Below, piece by piece: positions 1 to 8,308 of a stretch of 64,000 nt of DNA. The stretch's first letter is position 1, and every line of letters starts with the position of its first letter. Source of the DNA: Paraburkholderia sp. BCC1884 (GTDB lineage Bacteria > Pseudomonadota > Gammaproteobacteria > Burkholderiales > Burkholderiaceae). The stretch is taken from positions 310,001 through 374,000 of the forward strand of contig NZ_CAAJGL010000123.1 in the NCBI RefSeq assembly GCF_900996225.1, written 5' to 3'. The position numbers and the translations under genes were made by a program. The notes below the pieces were generated by a model. That model worked only from the letters and a program-made list of their open reading frames with translations. It did no database searches and had not been told where the DNA came from.

Positions 1-1508
1 TCGAGCGTGCGCATCAGTGGATGCGGGAGATCGACCTCATTGTCACGGTATGCGCCGACCAGAAGGAGATGCCGCACCTCGGGATGCGTCATCAGATGCT
101 CGATCAGATCGAGGGTCGCGACGTCCAGCCATTGAAGATCGTCGACGAACAAGGCGAGAGGATGCTCTGCTGCGGCAAACACGCCGAGGAATCGTCGAAA
201 CACGAGCTGGAAGCGGCTCTGTGCATCGCGTGGAGGGAGGGCGGGGACGGGCGGTTGCTCGCCGATGATAAGCGCCAACTCCGGGATGAGATTCACCATG
301 AGTTCGCCATTCGGGCCCAAGGCTTCCATGAGGGCGCTTCGCCAGCGATCGACCTCCTCGTCACTTTTCCCGAGTAATTCGCGGACAAGAGATTGAAAGG
401 CCTGCGCCAGCGTCATGTAAGGACTGTCGCGTTTGTATTGATCGACCTTGCCGGCCGCGAACAGTCCGCGCGGCGGGACCAGCACCTTGTGCAACTCGTT
501 GACGACCGACGATTTCCCGATTCCGGCGTAACCCGAGACGAGCACCATTTCGGCCTTGCCAGTGGCTACGACGCGATCGAAAGTCTCGATGAGCGCCTTG
601 ATCTGCTCGGCGCGCCCATACAGTCGTTCGGGGATCAGCAGCCGGTCAGAGGCATCGTGCGCGCAAAGTGGAAACGGTTCGATCCGGCCATGCAACTGCC
701 ACGCCGAGAGACAGGCCCTGAGATCGGCTTCGACACCGGAGGCGGTCTGATAGCGACTTTCCGCGGTCTTGGCGAGCAGTTTGAGTACGATGCTCTCAAC
801 CGGCGCGGGGATGCCGCTGACGCGTTCGCTCGGTGGCGGCGGCTGCCGGGCGATATGGCAATGAATCCATTCCATTGCGTCCGATGCCATGAACGGCAAC
901 GTTCCGGTCAACATCTCGTACAGCGTCACGCCCAGCGAATAGAGATCGCTGCGTGCGTCGATCGACCGGTTCATCCGGCCGGTCTGCTCGGGTGCCATAT
1001 AAGCGAACGTGCCGGCAATGATCTCTGGGGGCGCTGGTGTCTGGCGCTCCTGCTGCAATTGGGATGCGATGCCGAAACCTGTGAGCCGCAGCGCGTCATG
1101 GGCGTCGACAAGCACATTCGCCGGCTTAATGTCCTTATGAATCAGGCCGCGCCGATGAACATGGCCAATTGCGATTGCGAGGTTGAGGGCAAGACGCAGA
1201 AAGTGCGTCATTTCGAGGGGCCGCCCAAGCGAGCGGTCGAGCGGTTCGCAGCCGTTATCGTCGAGAACTAACGCGGGTAGCGCGTTGTGGCGGCTGAGCG
1301 CGAGGGGTTGGGCCGCCCACCGGGAATCCAGCACGGCCGCGAGGGAGTATTCGTGCTCGAGACGCGTGACGCTTCGGGACGCCGGGCGTGCCGCAACTAG
1401 CGTGAGTACCGAGACAGGATTGCCTGGCTGCCGGGCGCGGTATAACGAAAAATCTCCATCGGCGCGTAGCGATTCCAACTCGTATCCGGTGAGATCCATG
1501 TAATCCAT
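1..1508 (-). CDS. Ser/Thr kinase-like / AAA ATPase signalling protein (5' part, runs off window)
   Basis: Reading the minus strand from the ATG at 1508 gives an uninterrupted frame to the window edge, so only the N-terminal ~500 residues are present. The first ~270 residues are a eukaryotic-type protein kinase domain: GLIHKDIKPANV replaces the usual HRD catalytic loop, LTGFGIAS replaces DFG, and YMAPEQ is the APE motif. A P-loop ATPase follows (SGYAGIGKS about residue 330, then LFVDDLQWLD as Walker B). This order is known from the large trifunctional kinase/ATPase/sensor-histidine-kinase proteins, whose GAF and histidine kinase parts would lie beyond the window. The HRD and DFG variants are usual in that family; whether it phosphorylates proteins is uncertain. 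An ATG at 1499 is an alternative start. Confidence 0.85.
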   Translation of the reverse strand, partial: MDYMDLTGYELESLRADGDFSLYRARQPGNPVSVLTLVAARPASRSVTRLEHEYSLAAVLDSRWAAQPLALSRHNALPALVLDDNGCEPLDRSLGRPLEMTHFLRLALNLAIAIGHVHRRGLIHKDIKPANVLVDAHDALRLTGFGIASQLQQERQTPAPPEIIAGTFAYMAPEQTGRMNRSIDARSDLYSLGVTLYEMLTGTLPFMASDAMEWIHCHIARQPPPPSERVSGIPAPVESIVLKLLAKTAESRYQTASGVEADLRACLSAWQLHGRIEPFPLCAHDASDRLLIPERLYGRAEQIKALIETFDRVVATGKAEMVLVSGYAGIGKSSVVNELHKVLVPPRGLFAAGKVDQYKRDSPYMTLAQAFQSLVRELLGKSDEEVDRWRSALMEALGPNGELMVNLIPELALIIGEQPPVPALPPRDAQSRFQLVFRRFLGVFAAAEHPLALFVDDLQWLDVATLDLIEHLMTHPEVRHLLLVGAYRDNEVDLPHPLMRTL

Positions 1509-2020
1509 GTTGTCTCGCTGGGAACACTGTTCTTCGGTGATTTTGCGCGATTCCGAGTCCCTTTGCCACCGCTGAGCCGTTCGCGTACGAAAGGGCGCCG
1601 GGTGAAAAACGCCGAGCGAGTCCAACTTCTACCCACTCGAATGTCGCACCGTGGCGCCAATCGACTGGCCCACGGGATGACTCGTTATCCTGAGTTTTAG
1701 TCTCTGCTGAAAACGATTGCTTAACAAGCGTTTTCTGTCGTCACTCCATGCGCGCCGTCGGCGTTGGCGAGGACTGGGCGCAAATCGATACCTGGAAGCA
1801 GCGATCGTCCATGCGGTTTTGAGCAATATCGTGCGTTGCCGAAACAGAGAGAAATTCCCCGGCGGTAACATGAAAACGGGTGAGAAGTTTCAACCGATCT
1901 GAGCTTCGAGATGACGATCGACGACGTGCAATCACGGTAGTGATGACGTAGCGAATACGACGTCAGTTCCGGCATCGTCATCGACCCTGTTCCTCAACGC
2001 CAAAAAGCCTGGAGAAAAAA
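1509..2020. other. Intergenic region without a recognisable gene
   Basis: This 512-bp gap separates the divergent kinase-like gene and the esterase gene and must hold both promoters. Short open frames on both strands show no recognisable protein. I see no clear repeat or hairpin. Confidence 0.5.
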
Positions 2021-3007
2021 ATGGACAACTCGACCGGCATTGCCTCTTCGAATCGCCGACAACTGCTTGCTGCGGGCGCCGGAGTCGCAGCCGCCGCAAT
2101 CGCAGCGCCGGTGATGACGATGGCCGCGACTGCGGGCGGCGCCAATACACGTAACGCCTCCCATCAACAACACCAAGGGGTACACACGATGGATACCGTG
2201 ACTGCGAAGGACGGCACCCGGATTTTCTTCAAGGACTGGGGTAGCGGGAAACCCGTCGTCCTTTCGCACGGCTGGCCGCTCGACGCGGATGCGTGGGATG
2301 CCCAGATGCTGTTTCTGGTGCATAAGGGATATCGTGTGATCGCGCACGATCGTCGTGGTAGTGGCCGTTCCGGCCAGTCGTCGCGCGGTAACGACGTCGA
2401 CACTTACGCGGACGATCTGGCGACCGTGATCAATGCGCTCGACCTCAAGGAAGCAACCCTCGTCGGCCACTCGATGGGAGGCGGTGAAGTCGCTCGCTAT
2501 ATCGGCCGGCATGGTTCGTCACGCGTGGCAAAGACGGTGTTGATCAGCGCGGTGGTGCCGCTCATGATCAAGACCGAAAGCAATCCGGACGGTCTGCCTA
2601 CATCCGTGTTCGACGGCATTCGTGAGAACCTGACGGGCAACCGCTCCGTGTTCTACAAGAATCTCGCCATGGCCTTCTATGGATTCAACCGGCCGAATGC
2701 GAAAGTCGAACAAGGCACGATCGACGAATTCTGGCGGGAAGGGATGGCCGGATCGATCCTGGGACAGTACGACTGTGTGCAGCAGTTCGAGGTCGATTAC
2801 ACAGCGGATCTGAAGAAGATCGATGTTCCCACCCTGGTCTTGCACGGTGACGACGACCAGCTGGTTCCCGTCAACATTGCGGGTCGGATGACGGCCAGGA
2901 TCGTCAAGAACGCGACGCTGAAGGTTTATCCCGGTGCGCCTCACGGCATGTGTACGACGCACGCAGATCAGGTCAATGCCGATTTGCTGGCGTTCCTGCA
3001 AAGCTGA
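2021..3007 (+). CDS. Exported alpha/beta hydrolase, chloroperoxidase/arylesterase-like
   Basis: An alpha/beta-hydrolase of the non-heme chloroperoxidase/esterase group, which hydrolyses esters and in some members forms peracids. The nucleophile elbow GHSMGG puts the catalytic serine at residue 151; HGDDDQLVP carries the acid and GAPHGMC the histidine. The first ~45 residues, with NRRQLLAAGAGVAAAA, look like a twin-arginine signal, so the mature enzyme would be periplasmic. This start has a GGAG ribosome site. An internal ATG at 2189 (MDTVTAKDG) is where cytoplasmic relatives begin and is preceded by AAGGGG, so two forms are possible. The next gene begins 16 bp downstream and is probably co-transcribed. 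Confidence 0.88.
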   Translation: MDNSTGIASSNRRQLLAAGAGVAAAAIAAPVMTMAATAGGANTRNASHQQHQGVHTMDTVTAKDGTRIFFKDWGSGKPVVLSHGWPLDADAWDAQMLFLVHKGYRVIAHDRRGSGRSGQSSRGNDVDTYADDLATVINALDLKEATLVGHSMGGGEVARYIGRHGSSRVAKTVLISAVVPLMIKTESNPDGLPTSVFDGIRENLTGNRSVFYKNLAMAFYGFNRPNAKVEQGTIDEFWREGMAGSILGQYDCVQQFEVDYTADLKKIDVPTLVLHGDDDQLVPVNIAGRMTARIVKNATLKVYPGAPHGMCTTHADQVNADLLAFLQS

Positions 3008-3023
3008 TACGGAGCGCGTGAGC

Positions 3024-3713
3024 ATGAAACCTTATATCGCGGTCCATATGATGTCATCGCTCGACGGCCGCAGTCTGACCGACGGGTGGCGTCTTCCTTT
3101 CGTCTTTGGTCTGTACGAAGAGACCGCCGCCCAATTCAAAGCGGACGGCTGGATTTGCGGCCGTGTGACCATGCAGGAAGTCTCGCACGGCGAGGACTAT
3201 CCGAAGGGACTTGCGAAGGGGGCAGTGCCACGCACCGATCATTTTGTCGACCGCACTGCGAGCCAATACGCAATCTCGATCGACCCGCATGGGCGCGTGG
3301 CGTGGAAAAGCAATACGGCACTCAAATCACACGTCGTCGAAGTCGTGACCGAAGGGGTGACCGACGACTATCTGGCGTACCTGCGGTCGATCAACGTCTC
3401 GTACATGTTTGGCGGCAAGAGCGAGATCGATCTGGCGAAAGTGATTCAAACGCTGGCGGCCGAGTTAGGTGTTAAAAAATTGATCGTGGAGGGCGGCTCG
3501 CGCATCAGCGGCGCGTTCGTGAAAGAGGGACTCGTCGACGAAGTGAGCGTGCTGATCATCCCGCTTGTCGACGGTCGCAGCGAGCATCCCTCGTCGTTCG
3601 AAATAGCCATGGACGAATGGCAGGCGCCGGCTTATCTCAAGCTCACGTCCGTCGACAAGCTGGAACATGGAGCGGTCTGGCTGCGATATAGCACGGCGCA
3701 ACAGGTCACCTGA
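3024..3713 (+). CDS. Dihydrofolate reductase-like protein (RibD C-terminal fold)
   Basis: A 229-residue protein of the DHFR-like family that shares the RibD C-terminal fold. Seen: the N-terminal strand ending SSLDGR, a central CGRVTMQE segment, and the C-terminal GGSRISGAFVKEGLVDE nucleotide-binding signature. Relatives are NADPH-dependent reductases, but most of this branch has no assigned substrate and the gene is not beside riboflavin genes. The ATG at 3024 was chosen because it follows the esterase stop by 16 bp and the product begins at the conserved strand. The open frame reaches upstream to 2934 only by overlapping the esterase. A GTG at 3018 is a weaker alternative. Confidence 0.85.
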   Translation: MKPYIAVHMMSSLDGRSLTDGWRLPFVFGLYEETAAQFKADGWICGRVTMQEVSHGEDYPKGLAKGAVPRTDHFVDRTASQYAISIDPHGRVAWKSNTALKSHVVEVVTEGVTDDYLAYLRSINVSYMFGGKSEIDLAKVIQTLAAELGVKKLIVEGGSRISGAFVKEGLVDEVSVLIIPLVDGRSEHPSSFEIAMDEWQAPAYLKLTSVDKLEHGAVWLRYSTAQQVT

Positions 3714-3748
3714 TCCGCACGTGTGGTCGTCGCAAGTACATTGCTGCT

Positions 3749-4615
3749 TTACGGACGACTCTCGCCGGCGAGTACCTTGGCAAATGTTCTTGCGAAAGTG
3801 TGGGCGTCGCCCGGCCATCGCGCGGAGACGTATTTGCCGTCTACGACGACCCATGCCGGCGTGTCGTCCGCTGCGGTGTCGCGCGAAAGCCCCGAAGTCT
3901 TTTTGCGGAACTGAGGATGGTCGCGAGGGACGTCCACGAAATCTTGCGGCCGTGCAAGCTGCCGGACGACCTCCTGTTCGACAGACATGTATCCCGCCGG
4001 CTCGGTCGCTTTCTCCGTGTAGGTTCTATAGTAGTTGCGGTCCCAGAACCTGGTGAAGCGTGCGATGTTGCTTGCCGCTCTTTCCAGATTTTAGGTCAGC
4101 GCGGTAGTGTTGAGCCCGTAAAGCACCGACATGCCATTCGACGTTTTGCTGCGTGCCGCGAGAAGGACGCCATGGCAGATGGCAGCGACGGGTTTCTGCG
4201 CGTCGAAGAATTGAACGACCAGACGCTGGAGCGTCTCACTCTCCAGAAATTGCCGCATTCCTCTCGCGCGATGACCGCCTGCGAGCAGCAGCGCATCATA
4301 TTCGCTTGCCTTCAGGTTCGCCCATCGCTCGGGTTGCTGGTAGGTTGCCGTCGCAGCCATCTTCGCGTAGGCCCGGCGCGCCTGCGCATTGGCTCCGAGG
4401 AAAAGGCCGATGAGTTTGATGTGTCCCAGGACCGGCAGCGGGCTCCACGGATCGAGCCCGCGCCCGGTCACCATGACGGGGTCCGCTTTGGCTGGCTGAC
4501 CATCTGGCGTGGCGAAGCTAACTCGGTGACCTTCGGAAGTGAGAACCAGCCAGCTTATTGCAACCTCGGTCGGGTCGAAGTCGAGTGAAGGGAGTGGAAT
4601 GAGGACATGTGCCAT
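3749..4615 (-). pseudogene. DJ-1/PfpI glutamine-amidotransferase-like gene with in-frame stop
   Basis: The frame from ATG 4615 encodes a DJ-1/PfpI family protein (LLLAGGHRARGMR; nucleophile elbow AAICHGVLLA). It is cut by a TAA at 4091-4093 after residue 174. Beyond the stop the same frame stays open to 3749, and the remaining ~113 codons read as the normal end of the family (RFWDRNYYRTY, then SARWPGDAHTFARTFAKVL). The stop follows TTALT, where I recall a tryptophan in intact homologues. The 174-residue product keeps the cysteine but loses the C-terminal lid. Translation could restart at ATG 3988 (79 residues). The gene is divergent from a LysR gene. A sequencing error is possible, but a simple base slip would not give an in-frame TAA. 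Confidence 0.8.
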
Positions 4616-4790
4616 TGTTATGTACTGTTAGTCCGACGCAACTCCATTCACTAACACGACGATCGTGCTGGGCGCGGCGCGTGTGGCGAGTCTATCAGAA
4701 GCAAATCTGACGAAAAGGCGGTTGGCAAATGCGGCCCGTCGCGCTGTCATTCCAACGATCGTGCGCATGTACTCGAGAGCATTGCATCTT

Positions 4791-5696
4791 ATGGACATAC
4801 TTCAGGGCATGGCCGTGTTCAAGCGCATCGTGGATGCGTCGAGTTTCACGAAGGCGGCGGACTCGCTGGAGATGCCGCGCGCCACGGTATCGACGCTCAT
4901 GCGGAGTCTCGAGTTACATCTGGGTGTGCGCTTGCTGAATCGCACGACGCGCCGCGTGCAGGTCACCGACGACGGCGCGCTCTACTACGAATATTGCGCC
5001 CGGATTCTCGCCGAGGTGTCCGACGCCGAATCCGCGCTGTCGAACAAAAGGCAGCGCCCGCGCGGAACGATTCGCGTCGACACTTCGATCACTTTCGCGG
5101 CCACCGTGCTGATTCCGAGGATGCGGGATTTCCACTCGCTTTACCCAGACATCGCCGTAAAACTGGGCCTGGCCGACCGTGCTATCGACCTCGTGCAGGA
5201 AGGCGTGGATTGTGTGATTCGCATTGGCGTGCTCGACGATTCGAACCTCGTGGCGAGGCCGCTCGGACGTGTGCGCATGACCACCTGCGCCGCGCCGGAC
5301 TACCTTGATCAGATGGGCGAACCGGCCACGCCGGACGATCTCGAGCGGTATCGCGCCGTCAACTATTTCTCGTCGCAAACGGGCCGGATGTACCCGTTCG
5401 AGTTCGAAGTGGACGGCACCGTCGTCAGAAAGCAGATCGACGGCGGCGTCGCTGTCAACGACGGCCAGGTGTATGTCACCTCCGGCGTGGAAGGGTTGGG
5501 GCTCATCCAGGCGCCGCGCTTTACCGTTGCGAAGGCGATCGAAGCGGGCGCGTTGCGTGAGATTCTGTCTGACTTTCCCTGCCCGTCTCTTCCGCTTTCG
5601 CTCCTCTATCCTCATCGCCGCCTGAGCACCCGTGTGCGCGTGTTCAGCGAATGGGTATACGAACTGGTCCAACGCAATCCTGACCTGAGCGGGTAG
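4791..5696 (+). CDS. LysR family transcriptional regulator
   Basis: A 301-residue LysR regulator. Residues 1-60 hold the winged helix-turn-helix (SFTKAADSLEMPRATVSTLMRS and LGVRLLNRTTRRV), followed by the usual two-lobed inducer-binding domain. It belongs to the large group with MDxLxxMxxF starts that often control oxidoreductase genes. The ATG at 4791 was chosen because it begins exactly at that conserved start; the open frame extends upstream to 4665 with no recognisable sequence. It is divergent from the broken PfpI gene, its likely former target. The inducer is unknown. Confidence 0.9.
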   Translation: MDILQGMAVFKRIVDASSFTKAADSLEMPRATVSTLMRSLELHLGVRLLNRTTRRVQVTDDGALYYEYCARILAEVSDAESALSNKRQRPRGTIRVDTSITFAATVLIPRMRDFHSLYPDIAVKLGLADRAIDLVQEGVDCVIRIGVLDDSNLVARPLGRVRMTTCAAPDYLDQMGEPATPDDLERYRAVNYFSSQTGRMYPFEFEVDGTVVRKQIDGGVAVNDGQVYVTSGVEGLGLIQAPRFTVAKAIEAGALREILSDFPCPSLPLSLLYPHRRLSTRVRVFSEWVYELVQRNPDLSG

Positions 5697-5786
5697 GGTG
5701 AGTCGCCTGCGCGAGCAACTGCTACGCGCACAAACCAACCGGGCGTTCTGCCAGTGACGAGTCGATGCAGCAGAGCGACGTCCTCG

Positions 5787-6236
5787 TCAACTGCCTGGAG
5801 GTCCATACATCTTTGGATTCCTGTGGGGCACCTCGAAATGCTCCGGCTCCGCCTGACTGGCCGGAGCGCCAGGTCGCGCAGAGGCTTGGTTCACCGCATC
5901 GCGCATGGCGGCGATCTCCTGCTGTCGCTGTACGACGATCGCTTGTGCGATATGTCGAAGCTGCTCGTTGTGTCCGTAGCGGAGCTCGGCCTGAGCTTGC
6001 TCGATGGCTGCCTGGTTTTGCGCCTGCATGGACGCGGCGAAGTCATCGTCGACGTTTCCCGATGGCTTGACATCCATATTCCTGGTCATCGTGGACATGG
6101 CCGCATCTCTCGCTGTCGTGAACGACTCTTCGTCGGACGCCGGCAATGCAACGCCCGTGTGGCTCATTGTGAAGACACCGAGCGCCGTTATCAGGCCGCC
6201 TCGCCAGGTACGTGTGACGTGTGATCTGAGACCCAT
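5787..6236 (-). CDS. Exported DUF305-like protein lacking the His-His pair
   Basis: A 149-residue protein with an N-terminal signal peptide (hydrophobic GGLITALGVFTMS, cleavage expected near VALPA). The core, AELRYGHNEQLRHIAQAIV plus QQEIAAMRDAV, matches the ferritin-like DUF305 helix pair. DUF305 proteins normally carry M-x-P-H-H before this segment; here it is MQAQNQAAIEQA, so the proposed metal-binding histidines are gone. The C-terminus is proline-rich. The ATG at 6236 was chosen because GGAGGA lies at the right distance; the longer frame to 6416 has no such site. It stands alone on its strand with no evident partner. Function unknown. Confidence 0.75.
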   Translation of the reverse strand: MGLRSHVTRTWRGGLITALGVFTMSHTGVALPASDEESFTTARDAAMSTMTRNMDVKPSGNVDDDFAASMQAQNQAAIEQAQAELRYGHNEQLRHIAQAIVVQRQQEIAAMRDAVNQASARPGAPASQAEPEHFEVPHRNPKMYGPPGS

Positions 6237-6470
6237 GACTTGCTGTCCTCCGTATCCAGGGCGAGTTCCACCGGAGTGCGCTTTCCGTGGCGTCGCATCA
6301 CCGAACACTACCAGCAAAGCGCGTCCGCTGAATATAGATAGTTGAAGCGCCCGGGAATAGATCAACCGCGTAGCAGTGGTTGCGCGTAGCGCTTGAGCAA
6401 GTCGGGAAAGATACATGGCGGGATGATGCCGGGGTCGGTGCTCACCTGATGCCCCAACCCCATCTGTCGG

Positions 6471-7526
6471 TCAAAATTTCATGACTGCGCGACCGACAAT
6501 TTCTCCTACTCGCAGGCGATTCAGATAGTCGTTGATCTGGTCGAACGAGAAGGTTTCGATGGTGTGGCGCACTTTGTCCTGTGCCGCAAGCGCCATCACT
6601 TCCATCAGATCGAGGTTGTTGCCCCAGAACGAACCGTGCAGCGTCTGTTCGCGAGAAACCCGGGGAAATAGTGGAATATCGATGCGATCGCCCACCAGAC
6701 CCACGTCGACATAGTGGCCGCTGATGGACAACAGACTCGTTGCAAGTTGCACCATCTCGACCGCGCCTGCGCAATCGATCATGGCATCGACCGTGTTCTG
6801 GCCCGTCAGCGCGCTGAGTTCCTTGCCGATCTCGTCGACGCTCTTGCCCTTGATGTTGATAGTGAAATCGGCACCATATTCCTTCGCAATGGCAAGCTTG
6901 TCGGGGTTGCGTGCGAATGCGACCACCCTTGCTCCGGAACCGAGCAGCCTGGCATACTGCACGGCATACGCCCCCAGCCCGCCTACACCGAAAACGCCGA
7001 CAATCCGATCTGGATCGAGCGCGCCTGCATCGCGCAATTTCTTGATCCCGCGATAAGGTGTGAGTCCGGCGTCGGTAAGCGGCGCAAGCGTCTCAAACGG
7101 GAGACGCTTGTCCACTTTGATCAGATAACGCGCGGGAACCGGAATGAATTCCGCAAATCCGCCAACGGGTCCGAAACCTGGCCAACGCACATTCGGGCAA
7201 ATGTGGGTGTTGCCAACCTGGCAATGTCGGCAAATGCCATCGCCCCATCCCGGCGCGACGACCACATGATCTCCTTCCTCCAGACCGACTGTCTTCGGCA
7301 CGAGGCTGCCGATCTTGTCGATGACACCGGTGATTTCATGACCTAGCGTGATAGGCGTGGGGATGTCGGCGTATTTACGGAAATACCCGTCGATGAGTTG
7401 CACGTCGGAGCGACACATTCCGCATGCCTTGACGTTGACGAGAATTTCATCGGGTTTGATATCTGGAATCGGTATATCTTCCAGGACGGCCGGCTTTCCA
7501 TATTCGTGCATGCGCGCTGCTTTCAT
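6471..7526 (-). CDS. Zinc-dependent alcohol dehydrogenase
   Basis: A 351-residue medium-chain dehydrogenase oxidising alcohols with NAD(P)+. Catalytic zinc ligands are Cys38 (CGMCRSD) and His63 (LGHE). The structural zinc loop reads DGICRHC with a later Cys110, so the first of the usual four cysteines is aspartate. The Rossmann motif is GVFGVGGLGAYAVQ. It resembles aryl/styrene-type alcohol dehydrogenases in outline. The ATG at 7526 has an AAAGGAG site 8 bp upstream, which decides against the longer frame from 7583. It shares its strand with the GlcG-like and flavin monooxygenase genes upstream, suggesting one catabolic group. Confidence 0.9.
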   Translation of the reverse strand: MKAARMHEYGKPAVLEDIPIPDIKPDEILVNVKACGMCRSDVQLIDGYFRKYADIPTPITLGHEITGVIDKIGSLVPKTVGLEEGDHVVVAPGWGDGICRHCQVGNTHICPNVRWPGFGPVGGFAEFIPVPARYLIKVDKRLPFETLAPLTDAGLTPYRGIKKLRDAGALDPDRIVGVFGVGGLGAYAVQYARLLGSGARVVAFARNPDKLAIAKEYGADFTINIKGKSVDEIGKELSALTGQNTVDAMIDCAGAVEMVQLATSLLSISGHYVDVGLVGDRIDIPLFPRVSREQTLHGSFWGNNLDLMEVMALAAQDKVRHTIETFSFDQINDYLNRLRVGEIVGRAVMKF

Positions 7527-7662
7527 ATCCGACTCCTTTGCAAAGTTTGTGCGAAATAAATGACTGTCACCCCAATGCTCCAAACCTCATTGTCTTGCGA
7601 CAAGTATCATTGTTTGATTGACGAGTTCTTCGACACCGACTTGGAAAGATGGAATCGCTCAT

Positions 7663-7679
7663 CCCCGACAAACACGGGG
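7663..7679 (-). terminator. Hairpin directly after the GlcG-like gene
   Basis: CCCCG, a 7-base loop and CGGGG form a perfect 5-bp stem immediately after the TAG of the GlcG-like gene. There is no T-run, so it may be a weak terminator or only an mRNA-end hairpin. Confidence 0.3.
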
Positions 7680-8099
7680 CTAGCGACCAAGGGCCGCGAT
7701 TGCGGATTCGGCGACCTTGATGTCCTGCTCGACAGTTCCCGCACTGGTGCCCACCGCACCGATAATGGTTCCGTCGAGGAACACCGGAATGCCGCCGCCG
7801 AAGATCACGACTTTCCCGGCATTGCTTTGATGAATGCCGAAAAGTGGTTTTCCTGACTGCGCAAGCGCTGCCAGGTCGGAGGTCGATTTATCAAAGATTC
7901 TCGCGGTCACCGCTTTGTCGATGGCAAGATCGATGCTGCCAATGAGTGCACCGTCCTGGCGGATAAACGCCAGCAAGTGTCCGGCAGCGTCGACGACCGC
8001 GATGTTGTACGCAATGCCTAAGCTGGTAGCCGTCGCTTCTGCGGCAGATAACATTGTCTTCGCATCGTCGAGCGTGAGAGTTTCACAGGATCGTGGCAT
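7680..8099 (-). CDS. GlcG/HbpS family (heme-degrading-domain) protein
   Basis: A 139-residue GlcG/HbpS-fold protein (LTLDDAKTMLSAAEATATSLG, VVDAAGHLLAFIRQDGA, GGGIPVFLDGTIIGAVGTSAG). This fold occurs in heme-binding HbpS and in small proteins accompanying oxidoreductase and glycolate genes; the exact role is usually unknown. No signal peptide is seen from the chosen ATG at 8099, which follows CGAGGTTCAG. The frame is open upstream to 8234 but that stretch consists of three hairpins and looks like leader rather than protein. It lies between an alcohol dehydrogenase and a flavin monooxygenase on the same strand. Confidence 0.8.
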   Translation of the reverse strand: MPRSCETLTLDDAKTMLSAAEATATSLGIAYNIAVVDAAGHLLAFIRQDGALIGSIDLAIDKAVTARIFDKSTSDLAALAQSGKPLFGIHQSNAGKVVIFGGGIPVFLDGTIIGAVGTSAGTVEQDIKVAESAIAALGR

Positions 8100-8127
8100 C
8101 TGAACCTCGATAGGGATCGGTTCTAAT

Positions 8128-8216
8128 GCTGCCGTCTCAAGACGGTAGCCGCTGATACATCCTTTAGGGGCGAGTAGCGTGACTACGTTTTGTAGTAGGA
8201 CCCCTCGCTGGAGGGG
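8128..8216 (-). promoter_or_regulatory. Structured leader: three successive hairpins upstream of the GlcG-like gene
   Basis: Three stem-loops sit between the flavin monooxygenase gene and the GlcG-like start codon. In transcript order they are CCCCTC/GAGGGG with a 4-base loop (8201-8216), ACTAC/GTAGT with a 5-base loop (8182-8196), and a 9-bp stem GCTGCCGTC/GACGGTAGC with loop TCAA (8128-8149). Only ~28 bases separate the last stem from the start codon. I cannot match it to a known riboswitch. The first hairpin could instead end the monooxygenase transcript. Confidence 0.4.
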
Positions 8217-8308
8217 CGCTTGCTTCGCTGACAATTACCTTAATGGAGTTGAATAGGCTGCGTCGTTTGCCGTGTGTTTTTGAAAAATACGGGTTTGTAG
8301 ATAGTCCA

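Noticed and set aside
393..1271. Long plus-strand open frame of 292 codons
   Set aside because: It is the antisense of the kinase/ATPase gene, whose minus-strand translation shows clear kinase and Walker motifs; the plus-strand product has no recognisable sequence.
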